From positions 6,108,098-6,172,097 of the forward strand of contig JAQFVV010000017.1 in NCBI GenBank assembly GCA_028023455.1: DNA of 64,000 bases, in the 5' to 3' direction. Of this stretch, positions 23,380 to 34,928 are shown piece by piece. The translations under genes were made by a program, and so were the position numbers. The notes under the pieces were generated by a model. It did no database searches. It was not told where the DNA came from and saw only the letters and a program-made list of their open reading frames with translations. The DNA is from Epiperipatus broadwayi. Lineage: Eukaryota > Onychophora > Udeonychophora > Euonychophora > Peripatidae. Every line of letters starts with the position of its first letter. The first letter of the stretch is position 1.

Positions 23380-24000
23380 TAAACTTCCTTTATTAGTCAC
23401 ACTTCATTCTGCTAATCCAGTGGCTATAAGAGGCCTCATAAAAGCTTTATGTGCTTTAACATGGCATCACGATTCAAGCACTTTGTTTTGTTGATGACGT
23501 CTTGATCACCTTTGAAGGCTTCGCCAACATACATACTACCATAAATCTGCTAGAAAGATATCACAGATGTTTTTTGGCAGCAAATCCTAGGTAAAAACTT
23601 ATATCTCATTTTAAATATTCTTCTAAGACTGCGTTTTCTAAAATTAAACTGAATAAATAAAACATTTCCACTAAGATATCAAGCCAAACATACTGGATTT
23701 TTAATGTATAAAGATCAATAGCAGAATATTTTAAATAATCTGGCCAACAGTTTCCTAATAACTACAAAATATATATGGGTCCATCATCTCTTCTACTATA
23801 AAACATCTGCCCGTCAGCTATGGCAGAGTGAACTTGATATACTAAACTTTTTCTTTCATATATCCCAGCCTTTGTTACTATACTGAAAGATCCTCTATTA
23901 GAACCATTACATCATCAAATATTCTGTCAGCTATACAGAGACAGCTGTTTTTGCCTGTATGATTATGGAATAGTATAATGATCTACTTGATAATTGGAAT
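23380..24000 (+). pseudogene. Reverse-transcriptase fragment, possibly L1/Tx1-like
   Basis: One frame at about 23475-23590 reads ALCFVDDVLITFEG, then NIHTTINLLERYHRCFLAAN. This fits the catalytic box (usually FADD or YADD followed by VLL or VLI) and the downstream helix of an L1-type RT. FVDD retains both aspartates. Downstream translation in broken frames is gene-like up to about 24000 but not classifiable. The family assignment is tentative; a Penelope-like RT is an alternative. Confidence 0.4.
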
Positions 24001-25019
24001 TTCCATTTTACTTAATATTAGCTTCATCTACATTATAAATAAAATTAAACTAAGAAAAAAAATTCTTAATTCAATTCACCTTTTAATAAAACTTCCATTC
24101 ATTTCACAACAAATGTGTTCAAGGCACAAATAAAAATTAGCGTTTCGATCTTCATCTTACACTTCTGACCAAAATATTCCTCATTCTGAACCTTTTTTCT
24201 CCACCATTTGGAATTAATCTGACTTATTAAGCAACAAAAATTTCACTAGCAAAAATTAATGCTTAATTCCAATTGATTTAAAATTAAATATTTTCCGAAT
24301 CAAGTCTTTAACATGCTCAACCCATTATTCTTTATGCATACCCTTACAATAATGTCAATCATTGTAAGTGACAATTTATATTTGAGAAGTCAGACAGCTT
24401 AAAAAATCTTCCCAGTAAAAATCTAATTAAAGTACATTTTGGTCCTGGTTTTCTTTTGCCATGCTTATATATTATCTCCAAGTGCTATATCGAATTGATC
24501 ACAATATTCAATGTTTTTATAACATAAAATCTAACCTTTGTGCTTGTTTTAAGCAACCATTACAAACTCTACAAAAACAATTAAAATTTAATTCAGAAAA
24601 CTGACAATTCTTATTAACATAATCAGAAACATAATTTTCAAATACACATATTCGTCTTATGGAAACCTTATATTGATAGCTTCCAATTCACGGATACCAT
24701 CAATACACTTTTGGATTTTTAAAAAAACTGATTTGAAATGTAATATCAAATTCATTATTGCTATCGTACATTGCAATGTGAAACAATTTCATTCCTAGTA
24801 CTGAACTATCAAAAAATTAATGGTAAACTCTGTAAATATTTGAATAAATCCAAAAAATAATTTTACTTTATTTATTTCTTGTCCACAATTCATTCTTTGT
24901 CTATATTATAGTAAATAAAGAATTGGCAATTTAAATTAAAATTTTGGTAAAGATCGATATGTAACAATGGATTTAGATATTTGGATAGTTGGTTGGGTGA
25001 GGATGGAAAGTTAAAAGAA
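24001..25019. other. Unassigned AT-rich spacer
   Basis: Possibly a decayed continuation of the RT relic upstream, but I see no supportable motif. No RNA genes or palindromes. Confidence 0.3.
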
Positions 25020-25530
25020 TAGCATTGGCAAAGAAGATATTTATTAAGAGGAAAAAAATATTTGTGAACTTTTGAAAGAGAGAATTAAGGAAAAGATTAA
25101 TTAACTGTCATATGTGGAGTATACTATTACATGATTGTGAAATATAGACAATGAGTAAAAATATTATGAACAGATTGGAAGCCTTTGAGATATGGTCATG
25201 GAGAAGGATAGAAAAAATTAGTTGGATGAATGAAATGACAAATGAGACAGCTTTGAAAAGAATAAATGAAAAAAGAAGACTGACTGAGGAAATTTAGAGA
25301 TAAAAAGAGAAACTGGATTGGACATATATTAACAAAAAAAAAATAGATTAATGAAAAATATTTTAGATGGTGAATGGAAACAAGAAGGATGGAAAAGATT
25401 GACCTTAATGGGTGATATAAGAGTTGAAAAAAGATATGCAGAATTGAAGATTTCAGCGATGAAGAGAAAGAAGTGGAAAAGGGGATAAATTTGTGATGTG
25501 ACTGCTCTCTGGACATGTGCACAGGAAAAA
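25020..25530 (+). pseudogene. Third LINE family, RT C-terminal fragment
   Basis: Plus-strand frames contain EMW-like sequence followed by SWRRIEKISWMNEMTNET, then NWIGHIL, then LDGEWKQEGWKR and a Lys/Arg-rich end. This is the C-terminal region of RTE-like and related LINEs (normally W-WRRMEKISW, then WIGHVLR). Stops and frameshifts are present. It ends 75 bp before host exon 2 and lies on the opposite strand to that gene. The minus-strand ORFs of 108 and 76 codons here are shadows. Confidence 0.6.
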
Positions 25531-25604
25531 ATGTTATTGATGATGCAAAAATATAGCAAACTTAATTCACAATATTATTAATAAAATACTAACAAGTACT
25601 TTAC

Positions 25605-25697
25605 CTGCATCAGTGCATAAGGAAGAAGAAGGGCTGTGTCTAACCATCCTAGTTCCGTTTTACTTAAGTGAAATTCTGCTTCTAAATCAGTCTTAAT
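25605..25697 (-). CDS. SLC37-like MFS transporter, exon 2 (93 nt)
   Basis: On the minus strand, a TTTTTCTAACAG acceptor at 25698-25709 precedes an exon of 31 codons that ends at CAG followed by GTAAAGTACT (donor, 25604 downwards). The peptide begins IKTDLEAEFHLSKTELG and ends LDTALLLPYALMQ. The pattern L-x-LSKTxLGxLDxAxLLPYA is typical of the loop and second helix of organophosphate/phosphate antiporter-type (SLC37/GlpT-like) major facilitators. Reading is phase 0 at both ends and joins in frame to exon 1 at 53893-53988. I find no exon 3 at lower coordinates, so the next intron probably runs out of the window. Substrate cannot be told; SLC37 proteins exchange sugar phosphates for phosphate across ER membranes. 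Confidence 0.75.
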
Positions 25698-25879
25698 CTG
25701 TTAGAAAAATATGCTTATTATAATCAGAGGTAACATGTTCATAAACATTTACACACACACAAATATATATATATATAATATTAATTTTTCACCGCTTGCT
25801 TATGTAATTATTTTACATATATATGCATTTATGCAAAAGCATACGTATACATATGTAAATAATAATTTCACATGATCAC

Positions 25880-26525
25880 TATTTCGTATGCTTACACAGG
25901 CTGCTAATAACCATAGCAAACTTTAGATACAGTAGTGCAAGCCTTCATAATCAATAGACACGGCATACGATCCCTATCAAGTGCCTACTCATCCAAATCT
26001 TCCTGCATCCATTGATTATGAAGACTTGCATTTGGTAGCACTAGTGCATGGAGAATTTGCTACTGTTATTAACAGCCTGTGTAGGCACATGAAATGGTGA
26101 TCATGTGATGTTTTGATGGTTTTATAACTATCCTGCCATAGGATAATGGTAACTGAGGTTTTTGAAAAACAAAAGACACCAAGATATATAGATGCTGAAC
26201 TGAGTTCAGATCTATATGATAATACACATGAAAGAGCTTGGTTTGAAAACATTAGTTTTCATCTTGGGTTCCTAGTTTTATAGTTAACCAAATAAGTAAA
26301 AGGTGGCTGCAGGAGGGTTGCATTAGATCCTAAGATCTAGGTGCAATGCTCTAAAATCCAAGGTGCCACACTAATGAAAGACGCAAGCTAAAAACTAGTC
26401 CGAGGATATTGGATGAGTAGGCACTAGCTAGGAATTTTATGCACAAAGCTTTCTGTATCTATTGATTATCAAGGCTTGCAGTTGGTGGTACTACCATATA
26501 AAGAGTTTTGCTACTGTTATATAAC
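25880..26525. repeat. Fold-back MITE family 1, two modules with longer internal sequence
   Basis: The first module (about 25890-26100) has outer TGATCACTATTTCGTATGCTT, CAGGCTG and reversed partners near 26080-26100. The internal segment follows (AAAGACACCAAGATATATAG, TTCAGATCTATATGA). The AGATCTAGGTGCAATGCTCT centre and a right arm ending AAGAGTTTTGC lie near 26340-26515. It is more diverged than the 22105 copy. Confidence 0.75.
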
Positions 26526-27339
26526 CACTTATAAAAATAAGTGACTTATTTTTTAACAAAATGTAAGAATAAATGAGCATTCCATACACAAAATAGCTAC
26601 TACATGTTAACATACAAATAAAGACAAGCTATTTCTAAACACAAACATCAGATTTTATAAAAAAATTATTTAAAAATGTTTTTGATTTTTTTAAATATAA
26701 TCGATATCGTATTTATAACAAAAGTTACGATAAAATACTAGAATTTGCCAAAACTAAATTAGTATTCATTTTATGCAATCAAAAAAAAAAAATTGAATAT
26801 TAAAATTGGTCATTAAAAGTTTGTATTAATTCAAATCTTTAAAAGCATTGTAGTAAGCCATTATAACATTAATAAAGACTAATGAAATTTGTGTGCCCAC
26901 AATAAAGATTCTTCTTAAGGAAAATCATGAATGCACTGTATCAAAGTTTACGATAGACCTTTCTAAAATACCGTAATAGCAGAGTTTCAAGTAACCATAA
27001 TTTGAATTATTTATGAAGATTTAGTTGCTGGAAAAGATTTGACAAGGGAAAGATGAGTTTCGTTGGCTTTAATCAGTTTAAGATGGTAAGCGAGCATAAT
27101 ACATTCTTTTAAGTATAAAAACTTTGATAATTGCCTGGCATATCACCACATAAATATCAGTACAACTAATTAATAATGATATGTTTCAGTGAATAAAGTC
27201 ATAGTTATTGTTGAATATCACATTATTTGTATTTCAGTGAAATTTTGTTTCAATTTTGATCAAATAATTTGATCACTTTTTATGCTCTTCTAAAACATCA
27301 TAATAAATAATTTCATTCATTAAAGAATAATCGAAGTGG
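26526..27339. other. Unassigned AT-rich intronic spacer
   Basis: No gene, RNA gene or repeat shared with other parts of the window was recognised. Confidence 0.35.
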
Positions 27340-27558
27340 GGATTGATTAATGAGACACAAGATACATCTTGATGAAAAGTTAGAGAGATAGAGGCTTTTA
27401 ATATTAACAAGTGATATCTCTAATATTCAGAAATGTTCCAATGAATTTAAACTAAGATTTGAAAATCTATTTTAAATTATTAACAGATTTCAAAGACTGC
27501 TCAGACATCAATGAAATCTATATAACTGATACTTTATTAAAAATTGTTATGCAAGGTA

Positions 27559-27856
27559 GCCCCTATTCACCAATTTTGGTAAATTTTCATCTGCTACAAG
27601 ACAATGTATAAAAAAGAACCTATTCACCGATTTCGAAAAATTTTCAACTGCTACAAAACAATGTATATAAAAAAGAACCTATTCACCAATTTCAGAAAAT
27701 TTCAATTGCTGCAAGACAATGTACAAAAAAAAAAAGAATCTATTCACTGATTTTGGAAAATTTTCAACAGCTACAAGATAATATATAAAGAAAAGAACCC
27801 AAGCACCAATTTCAGCATTTTTTCAACTGCAACAAGACAAGATATAAAGAAAAGAA
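27559..27856 (+). repeat. Tandem repeat, about 5 copies of a ~58-62 bp unit, inside LINE copy E
   Basis: Units start with CTATTCACCAATTT or close variants, continue with AAATTTTCAACTGCTACAAG, and end with ACAATGTATAAAAAAGAA. Compared with copy C around 48630-48680 (CCAATAAAATTTCTACTGAG, then AGAATTTATGAAGAAAAGA), the unit is a diverged piece of the LINE linker itself. The array therefore arose by local amplification after insertion. Confidence 0.75.
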
Positions 27857-28129
27857 GAAATATAAAAATATTTTAAAATAATTCATTTAAAAGAAGTGAA
27901 TATCTAAATGTCATAAAATGATATGGAAAATTGTTAATGATGACATAAAAAAATAAAATTTCAGAATGGCAAAAAAAAAACCTATGTATAAGATTCTCAA
28001 AAGTATAAAACAATATCTAAATATTACAATAAAAGTTGTTTTAGCAATAAAAAGAGAATATGCCACTAACTCTATAAAAAAAAAGAGACAATATCATGAA
28101 GTAATGTAAAATAATTTTTATAAACTAAT

Positions 28130-28965
28130 TATTTATTTATCTATCATGATGTTTTTATTTGTAATAGTCATATAAGGGAATAACTCCAAATTTATAAAAC
28201 TGAGGAATATTCTCACTTTCTAAATATAAGGTAGTCTTTGAAAAGATAAGAATTAATTCATCTTATCTTTTTTATCTAAATATATATGTATAGGCCACTC
28301 TAAAGCATTTAAAAATGAGAGTGTGAAGTCTTAATCAATCACTTTTAATTCCATTCACTACGCGTTAATAAATGACGTTTGTAAAATTTTTGCAATTTAC
28401 TGCACATTAGTATTGGGTGTAATATTAAATACATATAATTATCATAATAGTCATAAGGGAACCACCCTGAAAACATGCACTGTATGAATTTATAAAGCTG
28501 AGAAATACTCTCACTTTCTAAATATAAGATAGTCTTTGAAACGTTAAGAATGATCTTTGTTACCTAAATCTATATATATATATATAGGCCAATTTAAACC
28601 ATTCAGAAATGAAAGTGTGAAGGTCTTAATCAATCACTTTTAATTCCATACACTATTACAAATAAAACACTACACTAGATAAATAAATAAATAGCTATAT
28701 ATATTTAATATTACATCTAATACTGACATGCAGCAAATTATAAAAATTTTGAAAACGTAATTTATTAATATATAGTAAATGGAATTAAAAATGATTGACT
28801 AAGACTTTTTCCTTTCATTTCTAAATGTTTTAGATTGAGCTATATAAATAAATTTAGGTAAAAAAGATAAGGTGGATTCATTCTGAATATTTCAAAGACT
28901 CTATCTTGTGTTTAGAAAGTGAAAGTATTCCCCAGCTTTATAAATTCGTATGGTGCATGTGTTGG
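28130..28965. repeat. Nested three-copy repeat module (two direct, one inverted)
   Basis: A roughly 290-bp block (ATTCTCACTTTCTAAATATA, AAGTCTTAATCAATCACTTT, ACTGCACATTAGTATTGGGT) occurs at about 28150-28440 and 28445-28735. It recurs inverted at about 28720-28965. Each block contains (TA)n, so the pair of outer arms can fold. It interrupts LINE copy E. The small ORF at 28906-29109 crosses its border and is not a gene. Confidence 0.7.
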
Positions 28966-29424
28966 GAAAAGAACTTTATACTAATAAAAAAAAACATTCA
29001 ATATCTTTTAAAATTGCAAGTAATTTTAAATGAAGAGATGAGACATGCAATTAATTTAGATCAAATAAAAAAGCTCTGTGAAATAATGAAATTATTACAA
29101 ATATTTTAAAGAAAGTAGATGGAAATATAGAGAAATTGTTGGCCAATATATTTACCAAATATCTAAACTAGAGATGGTCAACACTTTTTGAACGGAGGGC
29201 CTCATAAGATACTGCTCAACACATATCGGCCACAAACATTTAATGTATAAATAAATTATTTTCCCTCATTTTTTTAAAACAATATCCTAGCTTTTAAAAT
29301 ACTCTACACATATATCATTTTGATAAACTATGATCATCTATGATTATCATTTACATAAACATAGTTTAAACTTTTAACACAAAATCGGCATTGCTATTAA
29401 AACTCAAAAATTACACTTATTTAA

Positions 29425-29765
29425 ACATATTACAACAGGCAAAACTCACTATATGTATCGCCACACACAGCAAGCTAGAATAATCAATGGATGCCAGAAG
29501 GCTTGTGCTAGTTTTGTAGTTAAGAGGAGATAAAAGGTGGCTTCTGGAGGGTTGCATTAGATCCTAAGATCTAGGTGCAGTGCTCTCAGATCCAAGGCTC
29601 CTCACTGACTAAGGCCACAAGCCAGAAACTAGTCTGGGGATATTGGATGAGTAGGCACTAGATGAGGATTTTATGCACAAGCCTTCTAGCATCCATTGAT
29701 TACTCTAGCTTGCTGTGTGTGGCAATATGTATAGTGAGTTTTGTCTGTTTTAACAAAAGCTATAC
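29425..29765. repeat. Fold-back MITE family 1 copy nested in LINE E
   Basis: The left end has CAGGCAAAACTCACTATATG with CACACACAGCAAGCTAGA. The right arm is the mirrored TCTAGCTTGCTGTGTGTGGC and GTGAGTTTTG. The inner AGATCTAGGTGCAGTGCTCT, GACTAAGGCCACAAGCC and GACTAGTTT-complement blocks match the family. The variant ends (ACACAGCAAGCTAG) are shared with the copy at 50925, defining a subfamily. Confidence 0.8.
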
Positions 29766-30031
29766 ACAAGCATAAAAAGAGGTGGTCATGTGATGTTTAT
29801 TGGCTTATTTAAACATATGCATATATATATATAAACTTACAAATATTAATAAGATGTGTTATAAGTAACTTAATATGAATCAATTAGTGTTTACTCATAG
29901 TTTATAGAAAGCCCTTCAAATTGCTCTTAACATTGTGACACCCAAAAAAACTTATAATGAGTCACATGTAAAACATAGACCACGCTTAGATTAAATATTG
30001 AAAATACACTAGATGTTTAGACGACTGCAAT

Positions 30032-30064
<33 letters not shown>

Positions 30065-30079
30065 TTCAAAATTACAAGC
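29766..30079. other. Spacer with long poly-T/poly-A hairpin
   Basis: About 20 T at 30033-30052 are followed directly by about 10 A, which could fold. The rest is AT-rich and unassigned. Confidence 0.5.
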
Positions 30080-31025
30080 AAATATTATGAAAAGTTATAG
30101 AACGAATCAATAAAAATGAAATACCATTATGCTTTGGATTTGTGGATTATGAAAAGACATTTGATTCTATAAGCATTTTGGCAAAGATTGAAGCTTGTAA
30201 TATCAAGTCATAGATCTAGGATATTTGTTAAATTCTGAAGAATAATTATCAAAATGTAACAGCAGTCATCAGTCCATATGACACCATTAAAAAGATTAAC
30301 AATAAGATTATCCTTTATTTCCAAACATATTATAGCAATGATGTGGTTGTTTTTGAAAATCATGCTTCTGAGTCTCAAAAAGCATTATACGAGCCGTACG
30401 ATAAATGCTAGAAAGTAGGATTAAAGTTAAACACGAAAAAGACTAAGTTAATATTCAATAATTTTTCAAAAAAAAAGGTAGTAAATTACAAAAAGTTAAC
30501 AAATATAAATAAATTAGTCAGATTATTAACATCAACAGAAACATAATGGATGAAAATAATCTTAAAATAAAACTTGGATAATAGAAATAATTTAATCATG
30601 GCAGAAAATACACCACTGTACTTGAAAGGAAGGATTTTTAATAATTGTGTTTTACTTATGGATCTAAGAAATAGAGACTTCAGATGACACAGAAAAGAAG
30701 AAGTATATGTTGATAATAATAAGAGATAAAAAATAAATGTGTGAAAGCACAAATAAGTAACACTGACTTTGTTGAAAGAATTAAGACATTAAAATGGAAG
30801 TGGGCTAGAAATATCATTAACAGGGATACGACAACTAAAATTGTAAACTGGATTTGATGAAACTGAATAACTAGAAAACGATTGTGGAAACATGAATAAA
30901 TGGGATAAGGAAGTTTTCTGTAGTGATGTGGGGAAATGAAGCTATGGATCAGATAAATTGAATTAAACTTAGAGAGACTGTCAACCTACAGGGGACTGAT
31001 AATGGCTAAAATGATGAATGATTAT

Positions 31026-32914
31026 CAGATTATAATATATATATATATATGTTGTTGTGATTTTACATAAAGACGACTGTTTGACAATAATTAAAACATT
31101 TAAAAAAAATAAATTAAATTAAACCTAAAATTAAAGAAAAAAAAGAGTTGGAAGTATTATTCATTAGTTCATAGAATTTTTTTCTTTTAACAGATTCATC
31201 AAGTTTATTAAAAGATAATTTATCTTAATAAACAATTCTTTTTCTTCTTTACTGACTTCCTTGTTAAATAACGAATTTCATAGACTGAATTAACTCGTTT
31301 CAAACTATGATTATATGCTTACATCTATCTTCTGAGAACATTTGAATAGAGATAGTTCAGTCTGATGTTTATAATATACATCAATGCATTTGCTGATGAA
31401 AATGGCAATAAGGAGTATGTCTTTGGGTTTAGATGGTGATCTTCAAAGTGACTTATCTGAAAGAGGCTTTGTGTAAAATTTATGAAAATATTAAAAAAAT
31501 GAACGTCTTTCTACTAAATCAAACAATAGACTTCTTTGGTTATAAGCTTTCTATTGCACAAAAACTTTATTTTGGATTCTACGATGGGTTTCTACTGATT
31601 CTACCGTGAAACCACATTGCATATTATAACTAATGAACTGTATATTAAAAGTAATTTTAAATTTATAAAATCATTCCCAAAGATATTCAGCAAAAAAATT
31701 ATTTAATTACTGCATATAATCCTTAAGCAGATTAAATAATGACATTTTTATGTGGAAATGGTTTCATCTTAAATACATTCTCTCAATACATGTTATATTT
31801 ATAATATACAAAATGTTTTAATTTTATTCCTAATATAATTCTATAATTCTAAAGTCATATATCATTTGTACAAGATGTTTTAAGAATCATTGAATTCACC
31901 GTTTTAAAGCGTCTTCAATAATATAGGCGCTGCTCCAAGAGAAGATAATTAAATATTACTACTGATTTCTAATAATTGATTTCTGAATTATATTTCACAA
32001 TCCATAACAAAACGTTATTTCTTAGCATCACTGCTGTGGACTGAACTTTCTTACCTCAAACCACATTCCTTTATGAATGGCTGATCTCTTCCAATAATCC
32101 TGATTGAAACACTGCCATTGTTTGTAAAATTAGCAGCAGACTAATAACTTTCACCTCATCGGAATATTATCTAATATTCGCTTACAAAATTCATTTCCTT
32201 TTTATAAGATTGAAAATGTGTTTAATTTGGTCTTTATATACACATTTGTTTACTTTCATCACTGCCAGAAATCTGTTAAGTACCATTGATTATTACTTTT
32301 TTGGTCACATTAAATATACTTATAATTAACATTTTTCCCCATTCTGATTTTAAAACCATTCTCATGAATTTTGCAAGAGTGTATCAAGTTTCAGATATCT
32401 AAACTCATTTATCTGTATCAAATGATACACAGACAAAGTTAGCAGAAACATCTCACATATGATGTTTTTTATAAGCACATTTTAACATACTCGTCTAGAT
32501 AATTTAAATCAAGGTGAGAAATAATGGATTCGTTGATGAGAGGTCTATATTCTTTATTCAATCATGATTGATGTTTCTGATGACGTCAGTTTAGGAAAAA
32601 TTATAAAAGACACCCGTCTTTCCACAATTACTTCAACTAATACCAAAGATAGTGTTATTTTCACACTTCTTCAATCAGTTTGTATATTAATCTATTGCTT
32701 AATAATTATCAAACAAAGCATCATTTAGGTGATCTGCTCATATTTAATATCTGCATTAATATACTTTATCACTATATTCTAGAGCTATCTGAATAAATAC
32801 GAGTAATCAGTTGATATCAAATTTGGTCTGCGCTGCCATCTTGTATCCATTAATCTTGATGCTGTGAATTATTGTTATTAACACACCAATAACAAATTAT
32901 TAAACAGTACATGA
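31026..32914. other. Unassigned intronic stretch
   Basis: A (TA)n run at 31037-31051 follows the LINE end. No protein-like frame, tRNA-like sequence or shared repeat was recognised in the rest. Confidence 0.35.
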
Positions 32915-33365
32915 TCATTTCCTATGTTTACACAGGCTGTTAAAACAGTGACAAACTCTCCACATAGTACCATCTAGTGTTAGCTATTGATTACTGGGGT
33001 GGCACTACTGTATAGAGAGTTTGTCAAAGTTTTAACAGCTTGTGTAAGCATAGAAAATGGTGATCATGTGATCCTTAGTGGTTTAATACCATTCCTGTCC
33101 ATAGAACGATGGTCATTGTGATTATTAAAGAATCAAAGATCAATATACTTTTTTAACTCCTAGGTTTATAATTAACTAAAAATGAAAAAAAATGGCTGTT
33201 GGAGAGTTGCATTACATCCTAAGATCTAGGTGCAGTGCTCTTGGATCCAAAGCTCCTCATTCACAAGCTAGAAACTAGTTTGGAGATATTGGATGAATAG
33301 GCACTAGATAGGGATGTTATGCATAAACCTTCTTGCATCAGTTAGGGGGCACCACTATATGGCAA
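32915..33365. repeat. Fold-back MITE family 1 copy, truncated by a LINE
   Basis: The outer arm ATGATCATTTCCTATGTTTA with CACAGGCTGTTAAAACAG is mirrored near 33030-33065. Internal AGATCTAGGTGCAGTGCTCT and a GAAACTAGTTTGGAGATATT block follow. The right end breaks off at CACCACTATATGG, where a LINE 3' end begins. Confidence 0.75.
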
Positions 33366-33376
33366 GGGAGTATATA

Positions 33377-33580
33377 AAAGATAAGGGGGATTTAGATATA
33401 AAGGTTATAGAGTTGACAAAAATTATGTTGTGGAAATGGGATAGAGCAGATTATGGGTAAATTTAGAGTGGGGAATGTAAAAGAAAGTGACTAACAGGTT
33501 TATCTGGGCATAATTGCTGAGATACTCTTGACTTCGTTTAAGGAGAAGCCATAATACATCACATCACATCACATATACTT
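33377..33580 (+). mobile_element. CR1-like LINE, short 3' end with CATCACAT tail
   Basis: Matches the last 200 bp of the copy that follows: GATAAGGGGGATTTAGATAT, AAATTATGTTGTGGAAATGG, TCTTGACTTCGTTTAAGGAG, then a CATCACATCACATCACAT tail. It is a separate, strongly 5'-truncated insertion that lies directly in front of another copy of the same family. Confidence 0.8.
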
Positions 33581-33589
33581 TGTCGGGTC

Positions 33590-34928
33590 TTTTTTTTTGC
33601 GGATGATATCTTTTTGTGTGCAGAAAGAAAAGAAGATATGGAAATTATGTTGAGGACATGTGCAAGGGTGGGTAAAGAGATGGGGATTAAATTTAGTGAA
33701 GAAAAATTAAATATAATGATGGTTAATACTGGGGAAAGAGAATATGTAGAATTTTTATTGGGGGATATAAAGTTAAGTGTGGTGAATAGATATAGGTATT
33801 TGGGAATTATCTTATATAATCAGGAAAATTTGTTGGATGGGAGAAAAAATTGGTAAATGAAGCAAAGAAAAGAAAGGGTTTGGTAAAGAAACTAACAGTA
33901 TTTTCATATAATAAATATGATGTAGCTAGAATTGTATGGAAGGCAGTTGCAGTAGAAGAGTTAACATATAGTAATGATGCATTATGTGTTAGTAAAAGGG
34001 TTTTAGATTATTTAGAGAAAGTACAAAGGGAAGTAGGAAGACATGCATTAGATGCAGAGATGTGAACAGCAAAGGAGGCAATTCAAAGAGAAATGGGATG
34101 GTCAAGTTTTTATATGAGAGATGCAAAAAGTAAAATGAAAATGTTTGGTAGGTTGCAGTTTACGGATAATAAAAGAATAGCCAAAATAGTGTTTAATTGG
34201 GTTATGAGTAAAGGGCAGGTAACAAGATGGGTGAGAAAGGTAATGCGGTATGCAAAAGATTTGGATAAAGAATTTATATCAGTATACTTGTATAAAAGGT
34301 GGGATGATTGTGTTAGGAGGATTGTTGAGTGTTATAGTGGTAAGGAATGGGATAAAAGAATAGAAACATTAATAAAAAAATAGGGAGTTGGAGAACTAGT
34401 ATGGAGGGTAAGAAGAGTTTAAATATATATAGAAGTAAACGGAATATTGGATGCGAGTTAATTTATGATAATAGTAAGGATAGTAGTTTATTGTTTAAGG
34501 TTTGAACGGGATCTTTAGCAACAAGAGATATACATGAAAATGGAAAACTATGGGTGATTTAGTGTGCAAATTGTGTAAGGAAGGTATAGAAAATATTAGG
34601 CATCTGTTGATTGAATGTAAATGCTTGAAAGCAGAAAGGGTACAGATAATGAAGTTATGGGAGAATAGGTATGAACAAAGTGACTATACAGAAAGTGAGT
34701 TATTAGTTTTTATGCTGGGTTTGCGAAAAGATAAGGGGGAATTAGATATAAAGGCCATAGAGTTGACAAAGATTATGTTGTGGAAATGGGATGGGGCAGA
34801 ATATGGGAAGACTTAGAGTGGGGAATGGAAAATAAAGTGGCTAACAGGTTTATCTGGGCATAGTTGCTGAGATATTCTTGACTTCGTTTAAGGAGAAGCC
34901 AAATACATCACATCACATCATCACATCC
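33590..34928 (+). pseudogene. CR1-like LINE, 3' part of reverse transcriptase ORF2
   Basis: The copy begins exactly at the catalytic box (FADDIFLCAERKED at 33597 onward). RT thumb and C-terminal sequence follow in three nearly continuous frames (33614-33856, 33850-34065, 34093-34383), including GIKFSEEKL, VVNRYRYLGIIL, MRDAKSKMKMFGRLQF and FNWVMSKGQVTRW. A last frame (34550-34816) carries a zinc-knuckle motif near its start: C6-x2-C9-x8-H18-x4-C23 (VCKLC...RHLLIEC). It ends in a CATCACATCACATCATCACATC tail. A one-base frameshift near 33850 and stops at 34066 and 34384 break it. It is the best-preserved copy of the family here. Confidence 0.75.

Larger units (their letters stand above)
27340..31025 (+). 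mobile_element. RTE-type LINE copy E, 5'-truncated and interrupted
   Basis: The element begins near the end of the endonuclease/linker (27370-27530, matching copy C around 48420-48600). It continues through linker pieces to 28110 and the RT start (VILNEEMRHAIN at about 29020). The RT core follows from 30080 (ALCFGFVDYEKTFDS-like), the catalytic box is damaged (SNDVVVF instead of FADDVVVF, near 30335), and the C-terminal part ends near 31025. Two nested insertions split it at 28130-28965 and about 29180-30060. It is not functional. Confidence 0.75.
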
